Assembly: GCA_964247055.1 (NCBI GenBank)
Contig: OZ176059.1
Location: 3,472,001 to 3,536,000, forward strand
Reading direction: 5' to 3'
Source of the DNA: Paragordius varius
Taxonomy: Eukaryota > Nematomorpha
DNA: 64,000 nt
Under the pieces are notes generated by a model. That model made no database searches. It was not told the origin of the DNA and worked only from the letters and a program-made list of their open reading frames with translations. Both the position numbers and the translations under genes were made by a program. Position 1 is the stretch's first letter; every line of letters begins with the position of its first letter. Of the stretch, positions 10,300 to 20,110 are shown one piece after another.

Positions 10300-11150
10300 A
10301 TTATTCAAATTTTGTGCTGTATATAAAAAGGCGAATTTTAGTGTTAGTTTTTAGTTTGTTTTAGATGATTTGGATTAGCGATGATTAAATATTTTATTTA
10401 TTTTAGCCAAAAATTTATAAAATTTATTAATATATAAAAAAATAACTTAGAATTAAATACATATTGGTATTAGTTTAGTAATATATATATGATAAATATG
10501 TTATGCTTATTAACCTCAAAAAATTAAAAATAAGTGAATATTTATACCTTGCAAAAAATAAATATTTATTTAAACACAGTTAGTATACTGTAACCCCTAC
10601 TACGGAGGAATTCTACATAAAAAATATGCCATTTGTTTAATAGGTGTAAGTAATATACGGCTCTGCTATTTACAATTTAAATTACATCCTAAATTTTGGA
10701 TTTTATAGGTATTTGTTATATGAAAACTCGTTTAAATTAATTTCATGGAAAAGGTATAAAAACGCTTTAAGATACATTAATAAAACTTTTTCTATATAAT
10801 TCAATAGTGATTTTTGAAAGATAAAGAATAATTAAAAAATTTGTTTACTATTGGAAATGTTTAAAAATTTATATCAAACTTGAAGAGATACAAATCTTTT
10901 AATCGAAGTTCTGCCGTGATAAAAATGTTTAGCATCATTGACTTATTTGGAAAAAGTGTTTTTATAATGTTAAAACACTTTACTGTTTCCATCAAACCTC
11001 AAAAAAATAGTATAAAGTACGCTTCAACAATTTGAAAATATATTTTTGATATACATTTTCATATAGATAATTTTAGTATTTACGGAATATCAGCATTTTT
11101 GGGTATATTAGGGGAAACACATTTTCGAAGAGCATTATTTGGCACTTTCG
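10300..11150 (-). repeat. Arm repeat (block Y), right side of element A
   Basis: Read on the minus strand this matches the left arm block by block: GGTTTGATGGAAACAGTAAA, ATGATGCTAAACATTTTTAT, AGAACTTCGATTAAAAGAT, AAACGAGTTTTCATATAAC, a TGCCATCT-less variant, and the inverted form of TTATACCTTGCAAAAAATAA. The CGCCTTTTTATA-like end matches the block near 20,080 and 62,640. No gene is seen. Confidence 0.6.
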
Positions 11151-11890
11151 GTTAAATTATTTTTTATTTTTATATTATGAGTTTATATTGCTAGAAAGTT
11201 ATTTATTATTGCCAAAAAGCATACAACAAAGAGAATTGATATTGGCTAAAAAAATAAATATTCTATCAGTGTTATTTAGTCATACTGTGGTTGAATATTT
11301 TTTATGATTAAATTAATTATTAATTTTTCTGTTTTTGTTAGCATATTACATATATAAATTAAAAATGATATTTAGGTTATTTTTTTGATTTAAACATTTT
11401 TTTAAATTATATATTTATTTTGATATAAATATTTATCAATAAATAATTTAATAATAATAAAATATTATTTCAGAAAAAAAATATATTATTAAATTGTAAT
11501 ATTTCTAAACTATTCCAATGTTTCATCAAATATTCATTACAAGACTAGTAAATTACATGATATTAAAATACATAAACGTTTTTATTAAATTAATAATTGG
11601 TAAAAATTATATAAATTGGATTTATTAATATTAATAAATGTACTTGTGTTTTGTATTTTAATTAAAAGAACACAACTTTTTGAGAAAATATTAAATTGTT
11701 TAAATTTTAAAATTTTAATTAAACTTTTATATATAGTTATGTTTTTAGTTTAATTTAGATTTACCAATCCAGCTATATAAGCGACTTTAGGCACCTTATA
11801 TTAATAATGATTATTTTATTTTATTTTTTAGTAAGTTGAAATCATTCACATGGCCCTAAGTCATTTCTTGGTCTGTAAAAATTTATTGCA
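11151..11890. other. A+T-rich stretch with landmark W, no gene
   Basis: Apart from landmark W at 11,763-11,815 (AATCCAGCTATATAAGCGAC, then GGCACCTTATATTAATAATG) I see only A+T-rich sequence with long poly-A/T tracts. Confidence 0.6.
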
Positions 11891-11894
11891 TCAT

Positions 11895-12930
11895 TTATAA
11901 TAATAATAATTACATTATATGATATTACTCTTTCGAGCGGTCATATCCGCAAACTATTTTGCCATAGAACCCTGGTTCAGTTTTGCCATGTCCCTCTTGA
12001 CTGTATCTATCCATCGCGTTTTAGAGCGCGCTTTTCCATCTTGCCTTTCACAATATAATCATCAATCTTTTTACCAATGTAATTAATATCTTTTCAACAT
12101 GTCCGAACCATCATCAACTTTAGTTTGATTTCCGTACTTCCTCTTCTGTAAACATTATTCACCTTGTCATTCCTCGTTACTCCGCACATCAATCTAAGCA
12201 TTCTCATTTCAGTAACCTCAAAGTGCCTCTCTTCTGATTTCTTTATTGCCCATGTCTGTGAGTTGTACATCATTGTTGGTTGTACAACAGCACTGTAAAT
12301 CTTACCTTTTACTTATAGGTCAATATTTTTTGCACAAAACACTTGAGATCTTTTTATAATTTAAACCTCTCTCCTATTTTGTCCCACGTGCCCATTGAAA
12401 TCACCACAAAATAGAATTTTTTTGTCTTTCGTTAATGAAGTCATTTCTGCCTCTAACAAATCCTAAAATTAATCTTTCTCCGGTTTAGTTAACCCTATCT
12501 GGGGGGCATAAACGCTAAAGATAGTAAAAACCCTCTTATTTAACAATAGGTCGACACTTATAATTCTACTGTCAGCACGTCTAACCTCAATTACTTGATT
12601 GGCAAATCTTGGGCACACTATTATGGCGACCCCACTGTAACCATCCGTAGAACCTGAATCAATCATTTTATAATTACCCTCTAACGTCTTAGTACCATTT
12701 CCACGGTATCTGGTCTCCTGAATGCCCAAAAATTTACTTTTTTTACCCTCATAGTTTCAACTAAATCATATAACTTACTTTTTAACGAACCAACATTTAT
12801 ACTGGCAAAACACATTCTACAACCTTCCTTATCCCTATTGGCCCCTACCTCCGTGCAGCGACTGGCCGGGTCTGGCCTGCACGCCTTACAAAAAACACTC
12901 ATAAAAAACAAAAATACAATAAAGAAGAAT
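11895..12930 (-). mobile_element. RTE-like LINE, internally deleted
   Basis: On the minus strand the open frame begins near 12,902 (MSVFCKACRPDPASRC) and enters the apurinic-type endonuclease: ASINVGSLKSKLYDLVE, then (after one frameshift near 12,715) IQETRYRGNG, SGVAIIVCPRF, ADSRIISVDLL, FSVYAPQ and GDFNGHVGQNRREV. The chain then jumps to the C-terminal part of the reverse transcriptase: GKIYSAVVQPTMMYNSQTWA, EMRMLRLMCGVTRNDKVNN, GHVEK-like and YIVKGKMEKRALK. The palm domain with its catalytic aspartates is missing, so an internal deletion joined the two (near 12,300-12,370). The 3' end has a TTA-type short tandem tail (11,897-11,915), as RTE elements often do. Several other stops and frameshifts are present. 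Confidence 0.85.
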
Positions 12931-13795
12931 AATATAGATGAAAATAAACACTAGATATATAGTAACTAATATGTAAAGCAACTAAAAAAGAATCAAGAAT
13001 TTTAACCAAAAATATAATAATAATCTATTAGGAATCACCTGATGGAATAATAACAATGACACCATAAATAATAATTTATTAGATAGTTGGCCATTATAAG
13101 AAAGTTTCACTTTCCTTAAAAAAAGGTTTAACTATAATAATATTCAGATCATTTAAGAATTATTATTAGGCCTGATAGCCAAAAATTAAATAATATTCTT
13201 TTGATGAATCAGGATTTTACTAACAATGAATAAGGTAGCTCAGTTACATTTTATATTTATAATATTTATAATAATTTTATCGATTTAAAAGAAACAAAAC
13301 TGCCACAATCAGTTAATAAAAAATATAAATTAAAATTATTAGAAATTTAAATTTATATGTTGTTCTATTAATATACATGCCATCTATTTAAAAATCATAT
13401 AAATTTTTTTGTTAATGATAAACATTCATCAACCACAATAACGAGAAGCTGATTTATTGCACAAAATATATTATTCATTTACTTATCTTTTCAACACATT
13501 AGATAATTAAAAAAATAGATATAACTGGATTTTATTTTATATTTTTGTTTCTATGTTTTTTTATAAATATTATACATTTATTTTATCATTAATTTTGCTT
13601 TAAGTAGTTTTATATATAAGTTTGTTTTATTTTTTCATGCTTTCTTTTTGAAAAATAGGCCATCGCACATAAATTACTGAATTATTTTAAGCTTATTTTT
13701 GAATTTCTATAAATATTTTATAGTTGTAGTTTATTAGTGCTTAGCGGTTTTTTTACTAGGCTAAACGTAATCTTTTGAAAAGTTCCTAAAAATTA
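12931..13795. other. A+T-rich stretch with one exon-like fragment, no gene
   Basis: Nothing recognisable is coded here, except that 13,185-13,245 contains AGCCAAAAATTAAATAAT followed by CAGGATTTTACTAACAATGA. That is a member of the dispersed 'EDFTND' fragment family described at 23,040-23,112. Confidence 0.55.
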
Positions 13796-13799
13796 CGAT

Positions 13800-14050
13800 G
13801 AAAAAGCGTTGGCTGATTAAACCGTAATTTTAAATGAAAAACTTTAGGTATATACAGTACCCTTTTTATTGTTGGCCACTTCATAATTTAAGGCCAAATG
13901 GCAATACAGTAACGTCGGAGTTAAAAACAACAAACGCTGTGCAATAAACATTTTTTCATATAATTACAACATGATTTATGTTTATTAGTTTATGGAAATT
14001 TTATCTTATTACATAAGCTACTGTATAACTAATTGTTCAACGATATAGTA
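13800..14050 (-). repeat. 3' flank of the zinc-finger unit, copy 3
   Basis: Blocks GCGTTGGCTGATTAAACCGT, ACAGTACCC, TTATTGTTGGCCACTTCA, CAATACAGTAACGT, GTGCAATAAACATTTTTTC, GTTTATTAGTTTATGG and ACATAAGCTACTGTATA are present in the same order as at 46,900-47,180 and 51,460-51,800. Confidence 0.6.
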
Positions 14051-14059
14051 TGTATTGTA

Positions 14060-14220
14060 CAGTTAAAATTAAAATTTAACGAACAAAACGCAAAATTTTT
14101 TTTAAAAGACAAAGCTTACATTTTAAAATTTTATTTATCCTATAAATATCATTATTTTTATTTACAAAAAACTCCAGTGCAAGCAGTCAAATAGCATGTA
14201 AAATATTTTATTAACGAAAA
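14060..14220. mobile_element. Decayed family-Z MITE end
   Basis: ACAGTTAAAATTAAAATTT, then ACGAACAAAACGCAAA and AAAAGACAAAGCTTACATTT, match the left terminal repeat of the 51,813-52,063 element. The right end is not recognisable. As at 51.8 kb it lies between the 3' flank repeat and a zinc-finger remnant. Confidence 0.5.
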
Positions 14221-14339
14221 TGCCTAACGTATCTAAGTAATAAATTATATCTCAATTTTTTTTTGCGAAAAATATAAATTGAATACAAAATTATATTTAA
14301 GTGAAATGCTATGTGTAGATCATCTTAAATTTGATAAAT

Positions 14340-14600
14340 GAATTTTTAATATATATTTTTATGACTGGTAAGAGTGCGTTTATGAGTCTAATTAGCAATA
14401 CACCTTGTATGGATGTTTAAATTGTGAACAGATTCAATGTGTTAACCAAGTTGGACTTTTTTGGCATATCTCTTTTTACAAATAGGATATTCACGTTAAT
14501 TTATTCATTAACTGATTTCATGTGCCTTCCAAGATTTTCTTTTTGGGTATATTCATTTTAAGGACATTCTTGCTTATTTGTTCATGTATTGAAATAACAG
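14340..14600 (-). pseudogene. C2H2 zinc-finger gene, heavily decayed copy 3
   Basis: On the minus strand the fragments KENLGRHMKSV, CKKRYAKK (two frames), HIESVHN and THKRTLTSHKN resemble successive fingers and linkers of copies 2 and 4. The linkers and most zinc ligands have lost their reading frame. The identification leans on the flank repeat next to it (13,800-14,050) and on short matches such as TTTTTACAAATAGGATATTC to the finger-coding sequence at 52,310. Confidence 0.5.
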
Positions 14601-14851
14601 GTTATTTTTATACCCCCCAATATTATACATTGTGAAATATAACTTTAAAAACGGGATATTAATTAATTGGAATACTATCACGAAGCTTCGAAAAAAATAT
14701 AACGCTGAGTTTTATTTTAAGAAAGATTTGCCTTTATTTGGTCCTTCAAGCCGAATTTCATGACAACATGTTACTTATGAGTATTATTATGTGTGTTGTA
14801 TCCAAATAAAAACTTTTTATATTTATGATAAAAATTGTAATGATGATAACA

Positions 14852-15535
14852 CTGTGCAACAAAATATGGGGTCAATTTTCTGGCCTCGATTTTCTAAATA
14901 TTTTCTGATTCCTTATTTGTGATCAGATTTGAATAAAAAATTTTTTTACTTTCCCAGCTCGTTTTCGAGATATGGGACTTTTTCCATATTTGGACATATC
15001 CAAAATTTTCTTGTTTGTAATTATTTTTCGCTATGTAAACAAATAATATGTGGCTTACATAAGTATTTTTACAAGAAATTACCAATTTATCTTCAAAATA
15101 AAAAAAAATTACTTAAAATATCCAATACTTTTTGTTTTAGGGGGCAAAAACCCTCAAAAATTGGGTAACTTAACATTTTTTCACACAAATATTTTTTATC
15201 AATTTATTAAATCAAAACAAACTTTATTATATGTTCTTGGATGTTAATAATGTTTGTTTAAATATAAATATCACTTTGTAATAGCTTTGTGGACTTTTAT
15301 TTTTAAAAATAAATTTAATTTTTACAGCTTTTTTGTTGCTTTTTTTATGTAAAAAATAATTTAAATTAGTCAGCTGTAAATACTAATTTCATTTTTTCAT
15401 CTGAAATTTTTAAATATTTCCTTCATTTTAATACACTCTATATCATCTTTTCATCAAGAATATTTTATTATATCAATATGTACAAAAAAAATATAATTCT
15501 AACCCAAGTAATATATATATATCTATATATATAGG
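14852..15535. mobile_element. Possible Tc1/mariner-like element, one end
   Basis: ACACTGTGCAACAAAATATG at about 14,853 resembles the ends at 21,611 (ACACTAGTCGAC) and 41,824 (CACAGTGTGCAACAAATTAA). The inner block CTCGTTTTCGAGATATGGGA (a short palindrome, TTCGAGAT-type) resembles 6,910. No transposase is readable, and the overlapping open frames at 14,894-15,247 are low-complexity F/Y/K/N sequence that I do not call as genes. The right end may be near TAGGGTGTCCAACAG at 15,532, which is also transposon-end-like. Confidence 0.35.
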
Positions 15536-15870
15536 GTGTCCAACAGATAAAAATATAGTTTGCCACATCTGTGGACAATACACAATAAAAACTAATCCGC
15601 TAAACATTACCATTTACATAAAAAAACTCTTTTTTTATATTTCAAACTTATTATGGGGGACCTCGATAAGAGTTGGGCCCCGAACATCGTATGTCGGACT
15701 TGTAGTAGTTTAGGAGCATGGTACCACAAAACCGGACCTGGACTCCCTTGGGGTATCCCTATGATATGGCGAGAGCCGAAATCTCATTCTGAACAAGATA
15801 TAAAGGATACTAATAAGTTAAGTGGCACCGAGGTAATATCCCTAATCAAAAAGTTGCATCTGTCAAAACG

Positions 15871-16009
15871 GTATTTTTAGAAAAAATAATAGAGCGCATT
15901 TTATAATTTATTTTAATTTACTTAAGCTGAAATGCGGTAAATATATAAGTTAAATTTTGTATTTATCTTTGAATAAGCTAAACATTTTTTTAATATATTA
16001 TTATATTAG
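15871..16009 (+). other. Candidate intron of 139 nt (or A+T-rich insertion)
   Basis: The conserved chain breaks after LHLSKR and resumes at GRPNLRTLNRKNL. The interval starts GTATTTTTAG and ends TTATATTAG, so it has GT and AG borders, is nearly pure A+T and contains stops. Because family residues seem missing at the join, an insertion with a small deletion is also possible. Confidence 0.4.
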
Positions 16010-16212
16010 GTCGTCCGAACTTGAGGACTCTTAATCGAAAGAATTTAACTGACATCAATATAACCAGTTTTCGGAATAGAGGAATAAATTTCCGAAAATA
16101 TTTTTCCGAAAACAGTTATTTATCATGGTGTCATGATATAATTGGCTTAATGCAGGAAATGAATTATCCATATGATTCATCACAATGGGTATTATTTCTA
16201 GACGCTTCTCAG

Positions 16213-16236
16213 GTATATAATATTTTACATCTTTAG
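16213..16236 (+). other. Candidate 24-nt spliceosomal intron
   Basis: The family motif LFLDAS-Q/E-SLKA is interrupted exactly after GACGCTTCTCAG by 24 nt that start GTATATAATA and end CATCTTTAG. The insert carries an in-frame TAG as its last codon. Removing it restores the family spacing in the same frame. GT-AG borders and a T-rich 3' side fit an intron, although 24 nt is below the minimum in most animals. Confidence 0.65.
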
Positions 16237-16395
16237 GAAAGTTTGAAGGCATTTTTATTGGACCGTGCCGGAGAGCACAGGCCAATATTAATAGCATTCA
16301 GCCGAGTTTATAGGGAAACCTATGATAATTTTGAAAATATTTTTCAACTCCTCCGATACAACTTCCATTATTGGCATGTAACAGGGGATTATAAA

Positions 16396-16422
16396 GTTTC
16401 TAAAATTCTAATATTTTTATAG
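16396..16422 (+). other. Candidate 27-nt spliceosomal intron
   Basis: The family motif GDYK-VMGLLYG is interrupted by 27 nt that start GTTTCTAAAA and end TTTTTATAG, again GT-AG with a terminal in-frame TAG. The exon frame continues unchanged on both sides. CTAAAATTCTAAT contains CTAA-type branch-point candidates. Two such inserts at conserved spacing in one gene make chance insertion unlikely. Confidence 0.65.
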
Positions 16423-16979
16423 GTCATGGGACTGCTTTACGGAATACAGAAAGTATTTCCTAAATTCTTTTGTCCTTTGTGTAAATGGGACTCGCGGGAC
16501 ACCGATAACCATTACACAAAAAAAAAATTGGCCCGTCCGAACTTATGAAGTTGGGCCCAAGAATCAGACACTCAATTAGTGACCAAAGAGGAGAAAAGGG
16601 TCACCAGCTTTTGAAACCCTTCAAAAAAACCTATCGAAACAATATAAATTTAATTTGCGATTATATATATATATGAATAAATAAATTATTATTTTATTTT
16701 TCTACATTTACTTTATTATTCTAGATTAGATTATCCGTGTCTTAAAATCTTTTGACCAAAATATATTCTAAATATTCACTCTAATAACTGATTATAATTA
16801 GGATTTGCATATAGTTCAATATAATACGATGAAATTATTTATTAATGGTATATTCTATTAGGCATATTCTTCAATTTTCTCTGCACAGTCGTCCATATTG
16901 AAAGCTAATCTATTAGCTGATGTGATATACAAATTGTTGCGATTGGGTACTTTGTCATGATAATATAACTACCTATTAA

Positions 16980-17280
16980 TAAAATACTTTTATGTGGCAG
17001 ACGCCAAAATCGAATTGGTAAATAATTTTAAATACTTGGGCGATGTCATACATTGTCTAGGTGGAATAAACAAATCAGTTAAATATAGATCCCAACAGGT
17101 TGGGGTAAAATATCATTAACTTAAATTTATGCTTAAACATATATCAGCAAAAAACAAAGGTTGATTAGAGTTGTTGATAAGCGACAATAGTTTAAATTAA
17201 ATGAAACGTTAACGACAAAAAATAATTTAACTGAAGAGACGATAACCCAAATAAAATTTTTAAGAGTATATGGTTAAAAT
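16980..17280 (+). pseudogene. RTE/CR1-type LINE fragment, reverse transcriptase C-terminal region
   Basis: VADAKIELVNNFKYLGDVIH followed by CLGGINKSVKYRSQQVGVKY and LKFMLKHISAKNKG matches the conserved 'FkYLGd...GG' segment after the catalytic core of LINE reverse transcriptases. The catalytic palm is absent, and the sequence then decays. I keep it separate from the endonuclease piece that follows, because the FKYLGD type usually belongs to elements with a different endonuclease. Confidence 0.6.
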
Positions 17281-17559
17281 TATTAAAAATATAATTTAGT
17301 ATATGAGGGTTCTTTCCTTTGATTACCCTGTGGCATACGTACTGTTCCTTAAACAACTGAAATTTTATGGGTGATTAAACTATTTTAAAAAAGAATTCAT
17401 TTCCGAGTATCGTAAAACTTCATCAATAAGCTTCTTTAGATTGCACTCTTGACATACTTAACGTATTACTCTGAAATGCAAGCACATGATAATGATTTTT
17501 TTGATTCTTTGATTTTAGGGTTTTTTAAGCGTAGATTTCCCTACTCATTCGCATCCACA

Positions 17560-18180
17560 CAAAATGTCTTGGAGTGCCGAATGTTGGACAGCCCTGATCT
17601 CACATATATTCGTTATTTTTACTAAATCTCGGCGGATCAACATGTAGCGCTAAAGGACCAACTATAAATATTAACCACAGAAGTGTATAAATTTAAGCCC
17701 AAGCACATGTTTAAACCATTGCCTCAAATATGATAATATAATAACCAAAAGAGACAAAGTCATAGTAGAGACCTGATTAAAGATAACCTCCCATCTAATT
17801 TTAAGATCTTAAGTGAAAACGAAGCCATCGATTGGTCCAGACTACGCCCTGCCTGACCTCATTGTAACAAATGGCACTGATTGCTATATCATTGATCCCG
17901 TGCCGTTTGATAACAGGCTAGAATCATTCGAAACAGCGTTCAACAATAAAATAATGAAGTATAGCTGTATGGTTCAACAATTACAGGAAACATACAGCAA
18001 TACCCAAGTCATTCCAGTTATTGTAGGGTGCCTCGGCTCTTGGTAAAAACGATATTCTTTTTGAGAAAATCAAGTTCCGATACCCTACACAACTTAAGAA
18101 ATCAATAGTTATAAACACAATTAAATCATCCTCCGAGATGTACCACATGTTTATGAGCGGTCGAAATACCCTCATAAACC
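17560..18180 (+). pseudogene. NeSL/R2-group LINE fragment with restriction-like endonuclease domain
   Basis: The best part is an open frame at 17,813-18,046: ALPDLIVTNGTDCYIID, then ESFETAFNNKIMKYS and QVIPVIVGCLGSW. This matches the C-terminal restriction-like endonuclease of R2/NeSL-type LINEs (PDL, then IVD-type aspartate, K..KY and v.GslGsW), which nicks target DNA. Upstream, HCLKYDNIITKRDKVI resembles the RHd.iv segment before it. ALISHIFVIFTKSRRIN (17,600-17,650) has matches at 38,120-38,290 and 40,880-40,980. Reverse transcriptase is not found next to it. Frames are broken. It may belong to the same family as the U2-linked LINE at 25.6-27.5 kb. Confidence 0.7.
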
Positions 18181-18186
18181 CAACAA

Positions 18187-19096
18187 ATGCATCATTGTAA
18201 TATTTTTTATATATTTATTTTTTTTTATATATTTATTTTTATATATATATTAATATATTTTTTTCTTTCTTCTCCTAACTTCCCCATGCCCAATATTGTT
18301 GCGCAGCACTTTTCTTCATATATTCTAAATTGTATTTTTATATATATCAATAAATTATATTATCTGTTAAAAAAGAACATTTTTAAATATACAATAAATA
18401 ATGTTATAGATTAACGAAAGAAAATATGATGAAAAATATTATAATTGTTTATTATTTATTTAAAAATTTTATGTCAAGTACGCATTGTTGATATATACGC
18501 AGGTCATTTATTATAGTATATCTAAAAAACCAAAATTGTATATTTTTTGTTCTTCTTATGTTTATTTCAATAAAAATTATATGCCGCGCATATTAGTGTT
18601 GAAAATATATATTATATTTATCATCTTTATGATCGGATATTTATTGAGTTCATATATAATAGGTTTTACATTAAAAATCAATATTATACAGACAAAGGTA
18701 AAATTATAAAGACATTTTTTTAGAATGACAGCCACAGCCGACTTTCTCGAAAACTTATTTTTCCTTATAAGCTATTCAATAACAATTGTAGAATATTAAA
18801 TTGATTGTGTTATACATCTCTATTTCAATATTTTACGAAAATCAATTTTAGTTTTCAGCATAAAATAATTATTTTTTCAGTTTTGTTATTGATCAGATTT
18901 TAACATAACATTTTATCTATTCAAAGTGAGTTTTGTTTAAATCAACTAAAAGAGGTTATTGTACATAACAATACTAAACATAAAAAAGATCATACTCCAG
19001 TCATAATATTAAAATTTAAGTTAATTTAATATATACAAATAATTTAAAATAAAATAATTAATTTTTATATGTGCCCAAAAATATTTCTTAAAATAT
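18187..19096. other. A+T-rich repeat stretch, no gene
   Basis: The open frames here are low-complexity F/I/Y/K sequence. Blocks AACGAAAGAAAATATGATGA, ATTATAGTATATCTA and GTACATAACAATACTAAACA recur in the same order at 59,165-60,010. The region therefore belongs to the dispersed unit that precedes the 1.6-kb repeat. Confidence 0.55.
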
Positions 19097-19190
19097 AAAC
19101 CCATTCAGATATATTTGAATATATTTTTTTTCTAATAAAAAAAGCAATTAAAAAAACCGTTAAGAAATAAAATCGTCTGTAGGTTCATTT
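19097..19190 (+). repeat. Core X, copy 2 (decayed)
   Basis: ACCCATTCAGATATATTTG and CCGTTAAGAAATAAAATCGT with TCTGTAGGTTCATTT are recognisable. The GACAATT half of the inner inverted repeat has decayed to GCAATT. It faces copy 3 at 20,889 in the opposite orientation. Confidence 0.65.
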
Positions 19191-19549
19191 TATATTTCAA
19201 TTTTTGTTTTCAATTATTTTATGGTTTTAAAATATTTAAAAGAAATAATTTATGTTTTTTAACTAATAAATACCCTACATTTGATTTATTATTTGTCATT
19301 TAGTATAAAAAACTTTATAAATACATAAATTATATGCAATAAAAAATATTTTTTTAAATTATATTTTAAGAATATAAAATTGTTTTGACATAATATTTTA
19401 TAATAAAATTATAGATTGTGCGAATATTGCCCTTTTTTAAAATAATTGTTTTACAAAATTATTCAATTTTAAACAAATTTTCAAGCATATAAGTTTAACA
19501 ATTTTTGATAAGCGAATAATAAATTAAATTTTAAAAAAAGTCATTGTGC

Positions 19550-20110
19550 AAATCTAATTCAAATTCTGAACCTTTCGAATTATCACTATTGAATTATATA
19601 AAAGTTTCATTAATATATCTTAAGGCGTTTTTATACCCTTTTCATAAAATTATTTTAAAAAACGGGTAACAATTTTCGGACAAATTATATCAAATAAAAA
19701 ATATACCTATAAAATCCTAAATTAGCATGTAATTTTTAAAAATAACAGAGCCGTATACCCTTACATTAATTAAATAGATGGCCTATTTTTACGAAAGTAT
19801 TTATTTAAAATAATAATTTTGTTAAAATAAATATTTATTTTTTGCAACGTATAAATATTCACTTTTTTTACTTTTATGAAGTTTATAAGCATAACATATT
19901 TATTATATATATATATTACTAATCTATTACCAATATGTCTATTATTCTAAATTTAATTTTATATATTAATAAATTATATCAATTTTTGTCTAAATATAAA
20001 TAAAAGTTTAATCATCTCTAAAACTAATCCAGATTTTCAAAAACTAACTAAGAAACTAACACAACTAAAACACGCCTCTGTATAATACCGGACAAAACTA
20101 AAATTTGATT
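19550..20110 (+). repeat. Arm repeat (block Y), forward copy
   Basis: Blocks GGTAACAATTTTCGGACAAA, ACCTATAAAATCC, CAGAGCCGTATACCCTTACA, TTAAATAGATGGCCTATTTT, GCAACGTATAAATATTCAC and ACTAACACAACTAAAACACG follow the order seen at 5.9 kb, 49.1 kb and 62.3 kb. This copy lacks the hAT-like island between Y and core X. Confidence 0.65.

Larger units (their letters stand above)
5250..11150 (-). mobile_element. Composite repeat element A carrying a zinc-finger gene
   Basis: Blocks V and Y lie at the left in forward orientation (5,250-6,180) and Y lies at the right in inverted orientation (10,300-11,150). Between them, read right to left on the minus strand, are a hAT-like island (9,730), core X (9,256-9,352), landmark W (8,610-8,645), a short MITE, zinc-finger copy 2 and its 3' flank (7,140-7,280). 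The order is the same as in element B (47,990-56,430). The left arm here lacks the hAT-like and X blocks. No transposase is visible and exact ends cannot be fixed. It may be a non-autonomous transposon with long terminal inverted repeats, or a segmental duplication whose arms are unrelated insertions. Confidence 0.5.
15545..16625 (+). pseudogene. Member of the uncharacterised animal 'WREP/WDSRD' protein family, with mini-introns
   Basis: I recognise the family from repeated motifs in arthropod, cnidarian and fish predicted proteins; its function is not established. In order: VCHICGQYTIK (a CxxC start), GDLDKSWAPNIVCRTC, LPWGIPMIWREPKSH, a decayed LSLTK-like helix (SLIKKLHLSK), ITSFRNRGINFRKYFSE, WCHDIIGLMQEM, YDSSQWVLFLDASQ, SLKAFLLDRAGEHRPILIAF, YRETYDNFENIFQLL, HYWHVTGDYK, VMGLLYGIQKVFPKFFCPLC and KWDSRDTDNHY. 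WPVRTYEVGPKNQ follows in another frame, matching the family's WPkR..lipGqKN block. The usual CYFC after WREP is absent, frames shift in a T-run and an A-run, and about the last 200 residues of the family are missing, so it is broken. LFLDAS and the GDYK aspartate could be parts of an RNase H-like (DDE) core, but that is my guess. Confidence 0.75.

Noticed and set aside
14894-15247. Overlapping small open frames on both strands
   Set aside because: Low-complexity F/Y/K/N/I sequence with no motif; they sit in a probable non-autonomous element.
18187-18709. Hydrophobic open frames that look like membrane segments
   Set aside because: F/I/Y runs are what A+T-rich DNA gives in any frame; the region is a dispersed repeat and the frames are not kept at 59 kb.
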